Assembly (NCBI GenBank): GCA_000320545.1
Contig: ADNK01001325.1
Location: 1-57,500 of the forward strand
Direction of reading: 5' to 3'
Origin: Bigelowiella natans CCMP2755
Taxonomy: Eukaryota; Cercozoa; Chlorarachniophyceae
DNA length: 57,500 bases
Below are positions 1-10,142 of this stretch, piece after piece. Numbering within the stretch: the stretch's first letter is position 1; each line of letters begins with the position of its first letter. The translations under genes and the position numbers were made by a program. The notes beneath the pieces are model-generated. The model was given only the letters and a program-made list of their open reading frames with translations. It was not told where the DNA came from and did no database searches.

Positions 1-2924
1 GCTGCAGTCTGCAAGAATGACTTTAACTCCTTTGCATTCTTAGGTTTAGGGGCTTGCTGTAGTGCTGCTACTTTCTCGGGGTTTGGGGTGATGCGGCCTT
101 GCTCCAGGTAATATCCACACCACTTGATTCTTGTAGCTAGGAATGTACACTTCTGCAGTCTAATAGTAAAACCGAAGTGTGCAAACCTAATAAATATATT
201 TTCCAGGAGGAAGATCTGAGCGACGACTGTGTTGGTACATATTATGTCATCATCCACATACACAAACACAAACACCCACAACACAGACGCCATCCCATCA
301 TGTGTGTATGCCCTGTAGTTCTGACTACTGAACGCATCCCCTGATATGCTTAGGCCGTAAGGGAATACGACGAAGTGCCACTTCCTGTGCCTGCTGGAGA
401 ACGCGGTAATGGGGCGGGAGGTTTTGTGGATGGGTGTCTGCATGTATGATTCATTTTTATCTAGGGAAGAGTAGTATTTGTATCCTATGACGTGTTCAAT
501 AACGTCATCTATCCTTGGTGTAGGTGTCTGGATCCTCTTTATTACTCGGTTGTGGCGGATGAAGTTGTGCGCCAGGCGGAAGAAAGGGTAAGTAGGTTTC
601 TTAGCTAGCACATGTCTCACGTTCCATGGTGAGTTGCTTGGCTCTATCTTCCCTTCCTTTGCCCATTCATTGATCTGCCACTCTATCTTTTCCCAGTCCG
701 CTTCCGGTCGCCTATGTTCTGGGTCATTGATGATGCACTCTTCGTATCCCTTCTTTAGCTCGATCTTTACTGGGGTAAGCTTGCTGGAGGGCTTCGTCGT
801 CGGCTTGGTGATGTCAGAGTACTTCTCGTTTAATATTTTATTAATGTACTTTTTGCCTTTGTCGATATCCCAATCATCAGCTGGGGGGGTCTTGTCCAGT
901 AGCTCCGTTATCTGTCGGATGGTCTTGCCGGGGTTCTTCTTCCGTAGCTCGGTAGGTGTAGGTAGCTTGTTGTCCGCTAGGTCCATAAACTCTAACGCAT
1001 TAACGCTTGACTCAGAGGTCCACTCGTCAAGCCGTATCATGTTCTGGCTGATGGTCCTGCCTGACTTCTTTGGCAACTTAGCAAAGTATATCTTGTGATT
1101 GTAGAATGATATGATCCCCCCTAATTTTTCTAGGGCATCCTGTCCGAGGAGTAGTTCCATGGATAAAGTCATGGCTACTCGGGTCTTGATTTGGGTCTCC
1201 GCGTCGCTGCCAGGTATCTGTAGCTTTAGCATTAGCTCACCGACGGTCTTCATGGAAGAGCTTCCGTCTGCTTGAGCATATTTACGTTCTTTCTTAGTCA
1301 CTTGATCCAATAGTCCTAACCTTCTTACTGTGCTTAGGCTTATGAAGGACTTCGGCATGCTGCCACTATCCCAAAGGGCAGGTAGTTTCTTGTAGTCTCC
1401 GTAGCTGTCTTTAACTTTAACCTTGGTCATAGCAACTTTGATAGTCCTGTTAGCGTCTTCGTCATTAATGTTGCATACTCCTAAGTTCTTTATGTCGTCT
1501 AGGGTCATGGGCTTGTCTTGGTCCTGCGTTGCTGGTACTGCTGTCTTCGTCGGCGCCTGCTTAAGGTGATCTAATATTCCGTTTATCTGCTGCTGTATAG
1601 CATTGATACTGTTCTGCTTTTTGTTCTTATATTTATTGTTCTTCCCGTTGTTGCTGCCTTGCCATTTGCTGTTGTTATATCCTTGTCCTCTGCCTTTCTT
1701 TCTCTTTAACTTCTCGTAGTGTTCGTTGAGCTGCCTGATCGTCATCCTGGGTCGTCCTTCTTTCCTGTCTCTGCAGTCTTTAGCGGTGTGTTTCCCTTTA
1801 CGTGAGCAGTATCCGCAACGTCGGTTACCTTCCCTGTCCTTGTACCAGTCTCGCTGCGGCTTAATAGCGTTAATGTTTCCTATGCCAGGTACCTTAGGGC
1901 TGGTAAACTTGCGGTCCTGCTCCTGCTCGCGTAGGGATATAGCCTGCACTGCTGCCTCCATCGTGGTGTAGCCTTTCTCCGTAACGTAAGTGGATTCCTT
2001 TATCTTTAACTTGAACTCTTCAAACCTTGCCTGATCATCACCTGTGTTGTAATTAAAATCATGTAGTTCGTCGATCATATCCTGGAAGCGCGTGGCAAAG
2101 TCTCTAACAGGTTCTCTCTCATGCTGCATCATTGCTCTGTATTTTCTAATAGCCTGGGGTAGGGAGTTAGCATCCTGTTCATTTACAAAAGCCTTCATTA
2201 TCGCCTCAACGTCTCGTAGCCCACTAACTGTAGTGTGTATTTTCTCTAGCTGCCTGATCCGGGTCCTGCCTGTCTCGTAAAGGTCCATGGCTTGCTTTAT
2301 TATAGCTAGCCATTTGAGCTTGTCGTTTTCGGTGGGGTTAGGGGTAAAGTCGCAGAGTATACTCCTAGCGTTCTTCCACCACCTCCTTGCCTCACCTCTT
2401 TTCCCGTTGTATTTCGTTATCATAACCGGTGCTGTTTTAACAGACATGAACTGGGTGTTCCGCTGTACCGGCTGCTGCTGCTTGACGGTGCTCTGGGTCG
2501 TCCCCCGCGAGGCGCCCAGACCCCCGTCGTTCCTAAACAAAGCTGCCCACTCTGGAGGTAAGTCTGCTTCGTAATCCATGATGTCCTGCATGATAGCTGC
2601 CCAAACATCATGTGTCTGATACTTGTATTCTATCGATACTTTCAGTTTGGCGTAGTTGCTCGCCCTGGGTCGCAAGGCTCGTAATGCCATTACGACCTTC
2701 TTGCTTTCGGCGGCCACGTCCTCGTCGTCCGCCTCGTAGAAGTTCTCCAGTGCCTCTGCTGCTGCATCTGCTTTCTTAATCCCGGGTGCTGGTCCCGGCG
2801 GTGCCTGTGGAGGTGTTCCTCCTCCTTCCTTAGCGTCCGTATCGCCCTTCCTTTCCTGTTTCTGCTCGTGCCCTTGCACGGCCTGCGAGCCAAAGTCCTG
2901 CTGTTCTTCTAGCTGCTGTGACAT
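1..2924 (-). CDS. Ty3/Gypsy-type retrotransposon Gag-Pol polyprotein (partial, cut by left edge)
   Basis: One uninterrupted reading frame of about 974 codons starts at the ATG at 2924 and runs off the left edge. Order: a Gag-like region; a zinc knuckle at 1817-1773 (CGYC, then H and C); an aspartic protease motif WDSGS around 1374-1359; and a reverse transcriptase with the catalytic YVDD box at 260-249. Sequence after the box (LQKC, then YYLEQGRITPNPEK) follows the usual Ty3/Gypsy thumb pattern. RNase H and integrase would lie beyond the edge. Gag, protease and RT share one frame with no frameshift, so the element makes a single fusion. The knuckle has C-X2-C-X5-H-X4-C spacing, one residue longer than usual. 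With no stop or frameshift in nearly 3 kb, the copy looks recent and possibly active. Confidence 0.93.
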   Translation of the reverse strand, partial: MSQQLEEQQDFGSQAVQGHEQKQERKGDTDAKEGGGTPPQAPPGPAPGIKKADAAAEALENFYEADDEDVAAESKKVVMALRALRPRASNYAKLKVSIEYKYQTHDVWAAIMQDIMDYEADLPPEWAALFRNDGGLGASRGTTQSTVKQQQPVQRNTQFMSVKTAPVMITKYNGKRGEARRWWKNARSILCDFTPNPTENDKLKWLAIIKQAMDLYETGRTRIRQLEKIHTTVSGLRDVEAIMKAFVNEQDANSLPQAIRKYRAMMQHEREPVRDFATRFQDMIDELHDFNYNTGDDQARFEEFKLKIKESTYVTEKGYTTMEAAVQAISLREQEQDRKFTSPKVPGIGNINAIKPQRDWYKDREGNRRCGYCSRKGKHTAKDCRDRKEGRPRMTIRQLNEHYEKLKRKKGRGQGYNNSKWQGSNNGKNNKYKNKKQNSINAIQQQINGILDHLKQAPTKTAVPATQDQDKPMTLDDIKNLGVCNINDEDANRTIKVAMTKVKVKDSYGDYKKLPALWDSGSMPKSFISLSTVRRLGLLDQVTKKERKYAQADGSSSMKTVGELMLKLQIPGSDAETQIKTRVAMTLSMELLLGQDALEKLGGIISFYNHKIYFAKLPKKSGRTISQNMIRLDEWTSESSVNALEFMDLADNKLPTPTELRKKNPGKTIRQITELLDKTPPADDWDIDKGKKYINKILNEKYSDITKPTTKPSSKLTPVKIELKKGYEECIINDPEHRRPEADWEKIEWQINEWAKEGKIEPSNSPWNVRHVLAKKPTYPFFRLAHNFIRHNRVIKRIQTPTPRIDDVIEHVIGYKYYSSLDKNESYMQTPIHKTSRPITAFSSRHRKWHFVVFPYGLSISGDAFSSQNYRAYTHDGMASVLWVFVFVYVDDDIICTNTVVAQIFLLENIFIRFAHFGFTIRLQKCTFLATRIKWCGYYLEQGRITPNPEKVAALQQAPKPKNAKELKSFLQTA

Positions 2925-3440
2925 TGTTAGTCAAATCGTTTCCCGTGTGTGGAAGCCAAAGGTTGTTGCGCGTAAGGTGTTCACAGGCCGAGGCGCTACG
3001 TGCACAAGTAGGCAGGGGGGGGGAAAGGCACGTTTGCTTCCTTTTGAAGAGTTGTGTTTATTTTTATTAAAGATTATATTTTTATTAAATCGTGCACTGC
3101 GTAATCATTCGCGAAGCTTTCGCGAATGCCGCCGCACGTGGGGCAGCACACTTCCGGTGTGCTGCCATGAGTCCCGCCGGAACCCACGTGCCTATGCTGT
3201 ATTAATATCTACGTTATCTATATTCTATATCCGCGACAACCCCTTTGTTGTCGCACGTGACTTGTGCCCGCGTAGTGGTACGCGCTACATGAGCGATGTG
3301 AAAGGTCGCGACGGTTTGGGCTGGCAGGAACTGTCTGCACGTCAAGCTTGTGTGTCACACGCATGCAAAGGTGCACAAATTCTGGAAACTGTTGCTCACA
3401 CACAGCACTGGCACAAGCAAGCGTTGTGACAGAGTTGCGA
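2925..3440 (-). mobile_element. Probable leader and 5' LTR of the Ty3 element
   Basis: This stretch lies directly upstream of the Gag start. Near 2956 the minus strand reads TGGCTTCC, which could begin a primer-binding site next to the LTR end, but I could not match a tRNA. An AT-rich patch at 3058-3090 holds AATAAA words on the minus strand. Three perfect inverted repeats follow: 3106-3128 (9-bp arms), 3142-3151 with 3157-3166 (10-bp arms, nested in 9-bp arms 3134-3142 and 3183-3191), and 3233-3254 (8-bp arms). Exact LTR borders cannot be set because the second LTR is outside the window. Confidence 0.45.
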
Positions 3441-3961
3441 CAAGCTGTTGCTCACTGACTTTGCACTGTCAGGTGCGTTGAGCTCACGACTGGATGTCAC
3501 TTGTGTGACACGTTCACTTGTCACGTTTCACGAAGCACATGGAAGGAACAAGCGTTTGCACAGATGAACGCATGCTGCGTGCACGGACGACATGCATCGA
3601 CAGTGCCAGCATTTGTTGCCAGGTTTGCATCGCACCGCACCTAGAAACACAAGGCGGATGCTGGTGTCGATGCTTTGCTCGTGACAACCACAACAAGAAC
3701 CACCACCACACCACCACAACAACAACAACAACAACAACAATGATGACAACATTGCGATGTTTTGTTTGGCAACGACAACCACAACAACAACAACAACAAC
3801 AACAATGTTTTCAGCCCGAAGAAATAAATGATTGATGAAGATGATGACCAGCAGCTCCAGCAGCACAAACACACCGATGCGCATGCTTTCCAAGTCATGG
3901 GAGGAGCCAAACATCGTCATGTCTTCAACTCAGTACGGGACTAAGTCAATAAATTTGCAAT
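3441..3961. other. Intergenic stretch before the membrane-protein gene
   Basis: I see no coding exon here. The left part is rich in GTGACA and TGCAC words like the other intergenic blocks. The right part contains CAC/CAA triplet runs. The promoter of the gene at 3962 would be here, but no clear core element stands out. Confidence 0.4.
3699..3804. repeat. Compound (CAC/CAA)n microsatellite
   Basis: CAC triplets pass into CAA triplets at about 3699-3741, followed after a short gap by a second CAA run at about 3777-3804. Poly-Val, poly-Leu and poly-Cys reading frames over this tract are artefacts of the repeat. Confidence 0.9.
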
Positions 3962-5179
3962 TTGACCACATCTCTCCAACAGAGCACTCAGATGTCTGCC
4001 GAACGACGCGAAGCACTGCCCCTCTCCGATAGCGACCCTGCTGTATTTCCATCCACCCGACCTTCGCCTCAGATGAATTTCACGCGAGCCGCTGCAACAA
4101 ATCAGATGCTAATCAATTCTGAGACAAGATCTCGCATCGATGCTGAGAGCAAAACTAGGACAATTGCTGGAATTCATGACAAGGTTAAAGACATCAAAAT
4201 TGCAGTCAACGTTAGTGATGAAATCACAACTAACGATGTAATCGGAGAAATGACAACGTGCAAAGCCCAACGTGTGGAACTAGGTTGTAGCTGCTGCTGC
4301 TATCCACGTCATCGAATCTTTGTGACCCAATGTCGTTCTGTTTTCACCAGTCAGTTGAAAACGTTTTGTCTTGAGTCCTTCTCGCTGGTGCGCAGCTACC
4401 ATCTCTCCGAAGTTTCCAGCACATATATCTGGACCGGTGGATGTGCAACATTTTTCCTCATTTTCATTCTGTTGTTTGTCCTCGGAATTTTGCTGATGGC
4501 ATCAGGGGTCATCGAAGGGGAGGGTGCAATTTTTGCAATGAGTTTTGTGGCTCTTGGAGTGTGGCTGCTGCAAGTGTGCTGTCTGAAAGACTCGCTTGTC
4601 GGTGCAAAACTCAAATGGCCCGCAACGAGCAACCCTGTTGAAGATTCGATTTTGCTCAATGTGAATGTTGGGCAAGTAGCGTACAGAGTTTTGACTCAAG
4701 CTGCATGTGCTGAGGATGGACACTGTCCTCATCCCACTGTTCTCACAAAAGAAGAGAAAGTCGAACGAGGACGCGGAAATTTCGATCTTTTCGATAGTGA
4801 AAAACTGATGTGTGTAGCCGATGGCAGCAACATCATTGAAAAATGCCCCATTCAGTTCCTGTTCAAAAGAAGGATCTTCGTGGGAGTGACGAACCAACGT
4901 GTGATGTTGCAAAGCAACACAAAAATAGCTTGCCTCGATTTCGAAGATTTTGAAACTTGGTACAAAGTGAGAGATGTCTCTGCAGTGTATGTCGGAACAG
5001 ACACGGCGTTGCAGCTTCCATTCTTTGCCTCTTTCAATGCATTTCTGGGGATTGTTTTGCTAAGTGCTGGTTTGCCGGGTTCAGGAGGATTTCTTTTGAT
5101 GCTTGGTGAGAGCATACATCTAACGAACGCGCATGCACAAACATGCACAAATGTACTAGAAGCATTGTGTCAGTTGTGA
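3962..5179 (+). CDS. Multi-pass membrane protein with a duplicated PH-like module, unknown family
   Basis: A single-exon frame of 405 codons; a second Met at 3992 is an equally good start. Residues 1-100 look disordered. A Cys-rich stretch (CSCCCYP) at about 109-115 comes before the first module. Two similar blocks follow, each a beta-rich segment beginning RIFV (residues 118-157 and 304-345) and leading into hydrophobic helices: about 163-181 with 189-207, and about 358-381. The RIFV-to-YI/YV pattern recalls bacterial-type PH or GRAM-like folds that sit next to membrane helices. This is a pattern-based inference, not a recognised family. It lies inside an intergenic-texture block and has no intron, unlike most neighbours. 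Confidence 0.6.
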   Translation: MTTSLQQSTQMSAERREALPLSDSDPAVFPSTRPSPQMNFTRAAATNQMLINSETRSRIDAESKTRTIAGIHDKVKDIKIAVNVSDEITTNDVIGEMTTCKAQRVELGCSCCCYPRHRIFVTQCRSVFTSQLKTFCLESFSLVRSYHLSEVSSTYIWTGGCATFFLIFILLFVLGILLMASGVIEGEGAIFAMSFVALGVWLLQVCCLKDSLVGAKLKWPATSNPVEDSILLNVNVGQVAYRVLTQAACAEDGHCPHPTVLTKEEKVERGRGNFDLFDSEKLMCVADGSNIIEKCPIQFLFKRRIFVGVTNQRVMLQSNTKIACLDFEDFETWYKVRDVSAVYVGTDTALQLPFFASFNAFLGIVLLSAGLPGSGGFLLMLGESIHLTNAHAQTCTNVLEALCQL

Positions 5180-6643
5180 GATGATTATCCATGAATTCTC
5201 GTTTCATTGCTCAATGGTGTTGACCAGGGATACTTGCGGTCATTTTCTGGGTTTTCATGCTACTACAAAGATCATCGACTTTGACATTGAAAATTGCAAG
5301 GTTCGTCCCTATGTGAAGTGCTCTGACACATCATGTCTCATTCACCCGTTCATTCATGCACTACACGCATGCGTTTAGGGGCAAGTACACCGAAGACATT
5401 GTGATGAGAACTGACAAAGCCATGACCATCATGATGACGCTGCTTCAAAACCACGCTTTCAAATGGAGAAAGCCAGGCGTACCGTCCAGGCCAAAACACC
5501 ACACAAATTTTGCTGCAGCAGGTGTCGGAAAAAGGTTTTCATCAAAGGAATCTGACGGAAGAGTAAGAACTGCCGCGAGCACTGGACCCATTGGACGATG
5601 ACATGAGAAAACGTGAGAGTGGATTTGGAACTACGTACATGCATCTCTAGATCTAGACATGCATTCCAAGATTCTAACGGTGCGATGAATCTTGATGTCA
5701 TGTCCGAGTCCAAGACAGGTGCTGAGTCATGTGTGAATTATTTGCACGTGCGTGCTAAACAAAGTTTCGCCCATGATGCCCTTTTCCACATGTGGGGAGA
5801 GATGCGATGGCCATGCATGCAATGCCCAAATGCCATGATGTGGCATCGCATGCTTGCCATGCACGTTCAAGTCATGTTTAGAAGTGCGCGTTCGCACATC
5901 ATGCATGATCGAGCGAGTACTGTTGTGGCTAGCTGCAACGCATGATTATCGCAGTCCTCATTGTTTGCACATGCTGCATGCAGCCACCGCGAGCAATGCA
6001 GAATGTAAAGCGCGGCCGCTACAGCTATGTGCACAATCCTCCACAGTGGAGGAGCGCGTCCAAACAAACTCAAATCACATTCTAGCATTGTGAAAGCCGC
6101 TTTTCGGTGCAAGTGGGCACAGGGTTCAACTTCCTTGTAACTATCACTTCCTCATCGCATGTTTAGATTTTTAGACAAATGTTTTTTCGTAAAGTGCCAC
6201 TACCATTACAAGGTGCTACGGTTGATCCTTGCACTAAATAGGAGGTATTGGCGGTGCGTGGCACTGCTTTAGCTAGTTTGCTCCGCCACCTCTATGATCA
6301 ACTGAGTCCCAACAGTTTGTGAACAATCATCTGTTGGATTCTTGCTCCAATTATAATTACGTAGTCTCGGATGATCACCTTTGTCTGTTCGCGGAGTTGC
6401 GCGTCTTTTTGAAGTCGCAGTATGTACGCACTATTATTGGTGATGTATTTGGTGGATTACAAGGGGTGCTAAAAAACACTCATCATGCGCTAAAAAACAC
6501 TCATCATGCATGGCATCAATCTGACAATAATGATGACTGCGAATGGCAATGATTATGACGACCGCAACGAGTAAGGAAAAGAGAGGATGATAATGATGAT
6601 GATGATGATGATGATGAGCTTGGGATATGTATATATTTTGCTA
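5180..6643. other. Convergent intergenic region with GCATGC-rich block
   Basis: No gene is supported. From 5200 to about 6060 the texture is rich in GCATGC, TGCACG and ATGATG words. It contains an inverted copy of part of the neighbouring PLAC8 gene (5687-5795). Around 6221-6301 a loose inverted repeat begins GTTGATC and ends GATCAAC. A 21-bp tandem repeat (CTAAAAAACACTCATCATG type) lies at about 6469-6511, and an ATG triplet run at 6590-6617. Confidence 0.6.
5687..5795 (+). repeat. Inverted copy of PLAC8 exon 3 end and intron 3
   Basis: The stretch from GAATCTT at 5687 to about 5795 matches the reverse complement of 7362-7463 almost base for base, with a few substitutions and two small insertions (TAT in the ...GAATTATTTGC part, and CAA). 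It includes the last bases of the exon and the 5' splice site of the other copy. Confidence 0.9.
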
Positions 6644-7811
6644 CTACCTCTCTCCACATTTGCCGCATACATAATATTGAGAAACCTCGATTCTGAAGGC
6701 CGAAATCATCACAGGAAAGGATAGTGGGAACCGAGTAACACTTACGTGCACGAACTTATTAGAAATGGCAAACCAAAAACTTACCGCACATAGTTGATAC
6801 CTTGGCACACTGTACAGAAGTGGCAGAAAATGTGATCGCAAGTATCGCTCTCTATCCCCTCCTCTAGATTGTACTTGTCTCGAATATCGCTCCTAAATCC
6901 TAGGCCCAGCCACGACATGCAACCGCTGATGCAATTCGGTGAATTTTACCAAAGCAATAAGGGAAAAACAAAAGGGAGTGGACACAAAAAGACGTCAGCG
7001 TAAGGGTCGTGTTTTCTTTTGTAAGTGTGGGCTCCGCCTAGTCATTATAGATCACGCATAAAATATTTGGGAAGTAACTATTCTGTTTTTATTAGATGCT
7101 CAGAATACCACGAGCACAGCAGAGGAACAAGGTAGCCAATTGCATTCAATCCCAGGTATGAGATTGCAATGATTGTGTTTAAGGCCCAAATAATGTAGCA
7201 CATCCTGATTTCAGTAATATATATGAATAAGATAACGCACCATTGCATAATGCTACGGAATAATGATTTTTTGGTTGACATTTATGATATACCAGCAAAT
7301 CGTATATTGCAAGAAAAAGAAGAACATTCTCCCAGTGCGATAACCTATGATTTGGAACACATTCCACATGGAAAAGGGTATTATGGACGAAACTTTAGCA
7401 CACACGTGCAAATTCACACATGACTCAGCACCTGTCTTGGACTCGGACATGATATTAAGATTCTCCGCATACTGAGACGGTGCGCACCATGATACCGCAC
7501 AACACGTGTTACAGTCATCGAGACAGTCCCAGATAGTAGTGTTCCACTTTAATTCTGGCAATTGAATTAGATACAGACATAGATATTGAAATACTGCAGG
7601 GCATAGAGTCTGCTTTCATGAAAAAAGCTTAATTGGAAAAATTAGCAGAAATTCAATACCCTCATTGAAGAAGTTATTGATGCTTCCTACCATCGTTCCA
7701 ACCCTTGCTGTTTGGTTTTCGTTTAAGTTCGGACGGAAAATTCCAACGCGCCCCATCGCTCGAGTCTGGATTGCAAAGGTTCGGGGTGCATTCCCAGCCA
7801 CAGGACTTGGA

Positions 7812-7849
<38 letters not shown>

Positions 7850-7924
7850 TGTGTGTCGGGTATATAGATATTACTCATAGGCCTAACTTCTTTTATTGCT
7901 ATTCATGATCATCTTCGTCGTCAC

Positions 7925-7961
<37 letters not shown>

Positions 7962-8162
7962 TTGTCATTTACCTGGCGCTGAGCGTTGTACTCTGCCTTC
8001 TCTCTCCTCAAATGTACTTTTCGGTGCGGAGGTGATGATGGTCTGCGGAACGTGAGGACTACCATCCCCCGTGATTCTTCCATTAGGTCGTGATGATGAT
8101 GAGGCTCCTCCTTTGTTTAGGCCTCCTCTTCCCAGCTCTATGTGAGGTACATCCCAATTCAT
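6644..8162 (-). CDS. PLAC8-family Cys-rich membrane protein (6 exons, 233 aa)
   Basis: Exons: 8162-7973, 7812-7660, 7554-7449, 7204-7109, 6892-6785, 6692-6644. All junctions are GT-AG and the phases chain to one 702-base frame. Residues 1-115 are polar and Ser/Pro-rich. The PLAC8 core begins with WNTTIWDC, then DDCNTCC and WCAPSQYAEN, as in the family pattern W..glcdC...C..t.fcP. A hydrophobic segment (IIWALNTIIAISYLGL and onward) follows, then RDKYNLEEG, a Cys cluster and TVCQ, the usual PLAC8 second half. Family members include plant cell-number regulators, cadmium-resistance proteins and mammalian PLAC8, found at the plasma membrane or endomembranes. The start ATG at 8162 was chosen because no in-frame acceptor precedes it. 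Confidence 0.85.
7362..7463 (-). repeat. Source-like partner of the inverted repeat at 5687-5795
   Basis: The right-hand partner of the inverted pair. It covers the last 15 bases of PLAC8 exon 3, its GT donor and the first part of intron 3. The pair encloses about 1.57 kb. Confidence 0.9.
7814..7856. repeat. (TG)n microsatellite forming a splice acceptor
   Basis: A TG run, CA on the gene strand, ends exactly at PLAC8 exon 2: the minus strand reads ...CACACAG then ATCCAAG. The repeat itself therefore provides the 3' splice-site context of the intron between exons 1 and 2. The other end of this intron holds an ATC triplet run (7925-7961). Confidence 0.85.
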
Positions 8163-8898
8163 CCACGAAGAATATATAACACAATTTTGTTTTAATTTTG
8201 TTTATTTTTGACATATATATATGAGGGGAAAACACCTGAACTCCTTTGAGCCGGTAAGGAAGCATAGTTTCCCCCCCAGATTTGCTCAGTTACCTAAAAA
8301 TATAGATACATGTTTCATGCCACATGATGTTAGAATGAATACGTCCGAATATCTACCTCCTTCCCATCTCCCTCCGACCGATCATCTGGTGACAAAGCTG
8401 GAGACGGGACAACGATTCCTGGAGGAAGTCCAGCATCTAAACATGTTAACAAACAAAGAAGATTCTTGTATGGTAGCTCTTCCAATCGCAATGTATGATA
8501 TAATCCATGTAAATAGAAATAGTTTTTGAGATCATGGCAGTCTAAAAAGTATTCACAATTGAGAAATTCCTACATACTCGCATTAGGGAGAGAATTCGGC
8601 TTGTTGCTTTCAGGTGCGTCCATCAGCTCTGCTGCACATTCATTGTCAGACCATACATTTTCCTCTCAATTCTGTTATCAATTCTTTTCACCTTCCCTCC
8701 TCCTGTTATCGGTCCGGTAACTTGTCCCTTCCTGTCTCTCTAACCAGATCGTTCCATGGCTGCTTCTTTTACGTGGTTGAGGGTTTCTTTGTCGCCGTTA
8801 CATCGACCAGGGGAATTTTCCCAAAAACACTCACATTGACGATGTCGCAGTCTTTGATTCACATGCATCATCAAAGCAACTTGGAACAGCTTCATTTT

Positions 8899-8998
8899 GT
8901 CCTCACTGAAGCCAGTTCGAGGCACTGCATTTCGCACATTGCAAGTGTCTCGTTCACACTTACAATGGAAATGTAGTCTTTCATCATTGTTCATTTGT
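8899..8998 (+). repeat. Direct repeat, copy 1 (about 95 bp)
   Basis: Begins GTCCTCACTGAAG and continues through CAGTTCGAGGCACTGC to a TTGTTCATT tail. It matches 9279-9374 with scattered substitutions and short indels. The copies lie 380 bp apart in the same orientation. Confidence 0.88.
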
Positions 8999-9278
8999 TC
9001 ATTGTTCGTTCGCTCAAGCAGGTTTTGCAACGATGCGAATGTCGGTTCGGGTGTGCTGATTGGGGAGGACGTGTCCCGCACGATCCTTTTGGCCGCTCCA
9101 TTGAAACACTTCGTTCGTTCGTTCGTTCGTTCGAGTCAGCACCACTCCGGTGGTCCTTTTCTGCATTTCTCCATGCAATTCAATGGTTGTCGTCCCATTC
9201 AAGAGTGTCACTTTCAAGTTTCTTCGTTTCTTTAGTGGCTACAATGCCATTCTTGATTCCTTTTGGTTTCACTAGATG

Positions 9279-9374
9279 GTCCTCACTGAAGTTAGTTCGA
9301 GGCACTGCGTTTCGCACACTGCAAATGTCTTGTTACACTTTGGAAATGTAGTTCTTTGTCATTGTTCATTGTTC
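9279..9374 (+). repeat. Direct repeat, copy 2 (about 95 bp)
   Basis: Partner of 8899-8998. It ends in the same TCATTGTTCATTG tail and runs into a TTTC microsatellite. Confidence 0.88.
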
Positions 9375-9869
9375 TTTCTTTCTTTCTTTCCAACACGGCG
9401 GCAACCAGCGTGGAGAACTGTCGTCGTGCAAAGTCAAGCAGCATCCAGTCCAGCTGGGGCTGGAATCGCTTTCAGGGCTCTCTGAAACTTCCGATCCACT
9501 CGCACCTCGCTGGCTAGCTAGCTCGCATCGTTCAGGTTGAACAGAAACAAACGAGTTCTCCGAAGCTTCCGCTCGATTTCCTCCATGACTTCTCTGTTGG
9601 ACCGAACATTGGCAACGCGTGCAGAAGCACGTCCGCCCCGGAAGAGACCACGCCGCTGGAAGAAACAAACACATTGGCAAAGGAAAAAGAAAGAAAGAAG
9701 AAGTGTTTGGAAGGGGTCACGAAGTGCATCGACGCGTCGATCACCAACACGCTTGCTCATTCTGGACAGGCAAACAATTTGCCATCACCTTTCCGTCCTC
9801 GAAAAAAGTTTTTCATTCAAAGTGAACGTCGGGATTTTTGCCTCAAACCTTGGAAAAATCGGCTTCATG

Positions 9870-9889
9870 CAGGGACCATGTGGTCCCTG
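9870..9889. repeat. Palindrome CAGGGACCA-tg-TGGTCCCTG
   Basis: Perfect 9-bp arms with a 2-base spacer. A very similar palindrome lies at 10143-10164. Both sit in ATGC-rich flanks. Confidence 0.9.
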
Positions 9890-10142
9890 TGCGTGCATGC
9901 GCAAGAGAACACATGCACCCATGCACACCACATGCATGCACTTGAAAAGCACGCATGCTCTGTTCATGTCCACACATGCACACAAACAAGCCACGACACA
10001 TGCACCAAAAATTGCCAAATGCAACTGCAGTGTGTGCAGTTTGCACGCAATGGCACGCAGTTGCGCAACCTGGCACACCACGACACACAATTGCAGGTGC
10101 ATGTGAAGCAGGTGATGCACGTGTCGCAGACGGCATGCACGT

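Noticed and set aside
3528-3920. Poly-Val, poly-Leu and poly-Cys frames
   Set aside because: Artefacts of the CAA/CAC microsatellite.
8221-8529. 102-codon plus-strand frame upstream of PLAC8
   Set aside because: No domain; the minus strand at 8357-8418 has better splice signals and may be a 5' untranslated exon.
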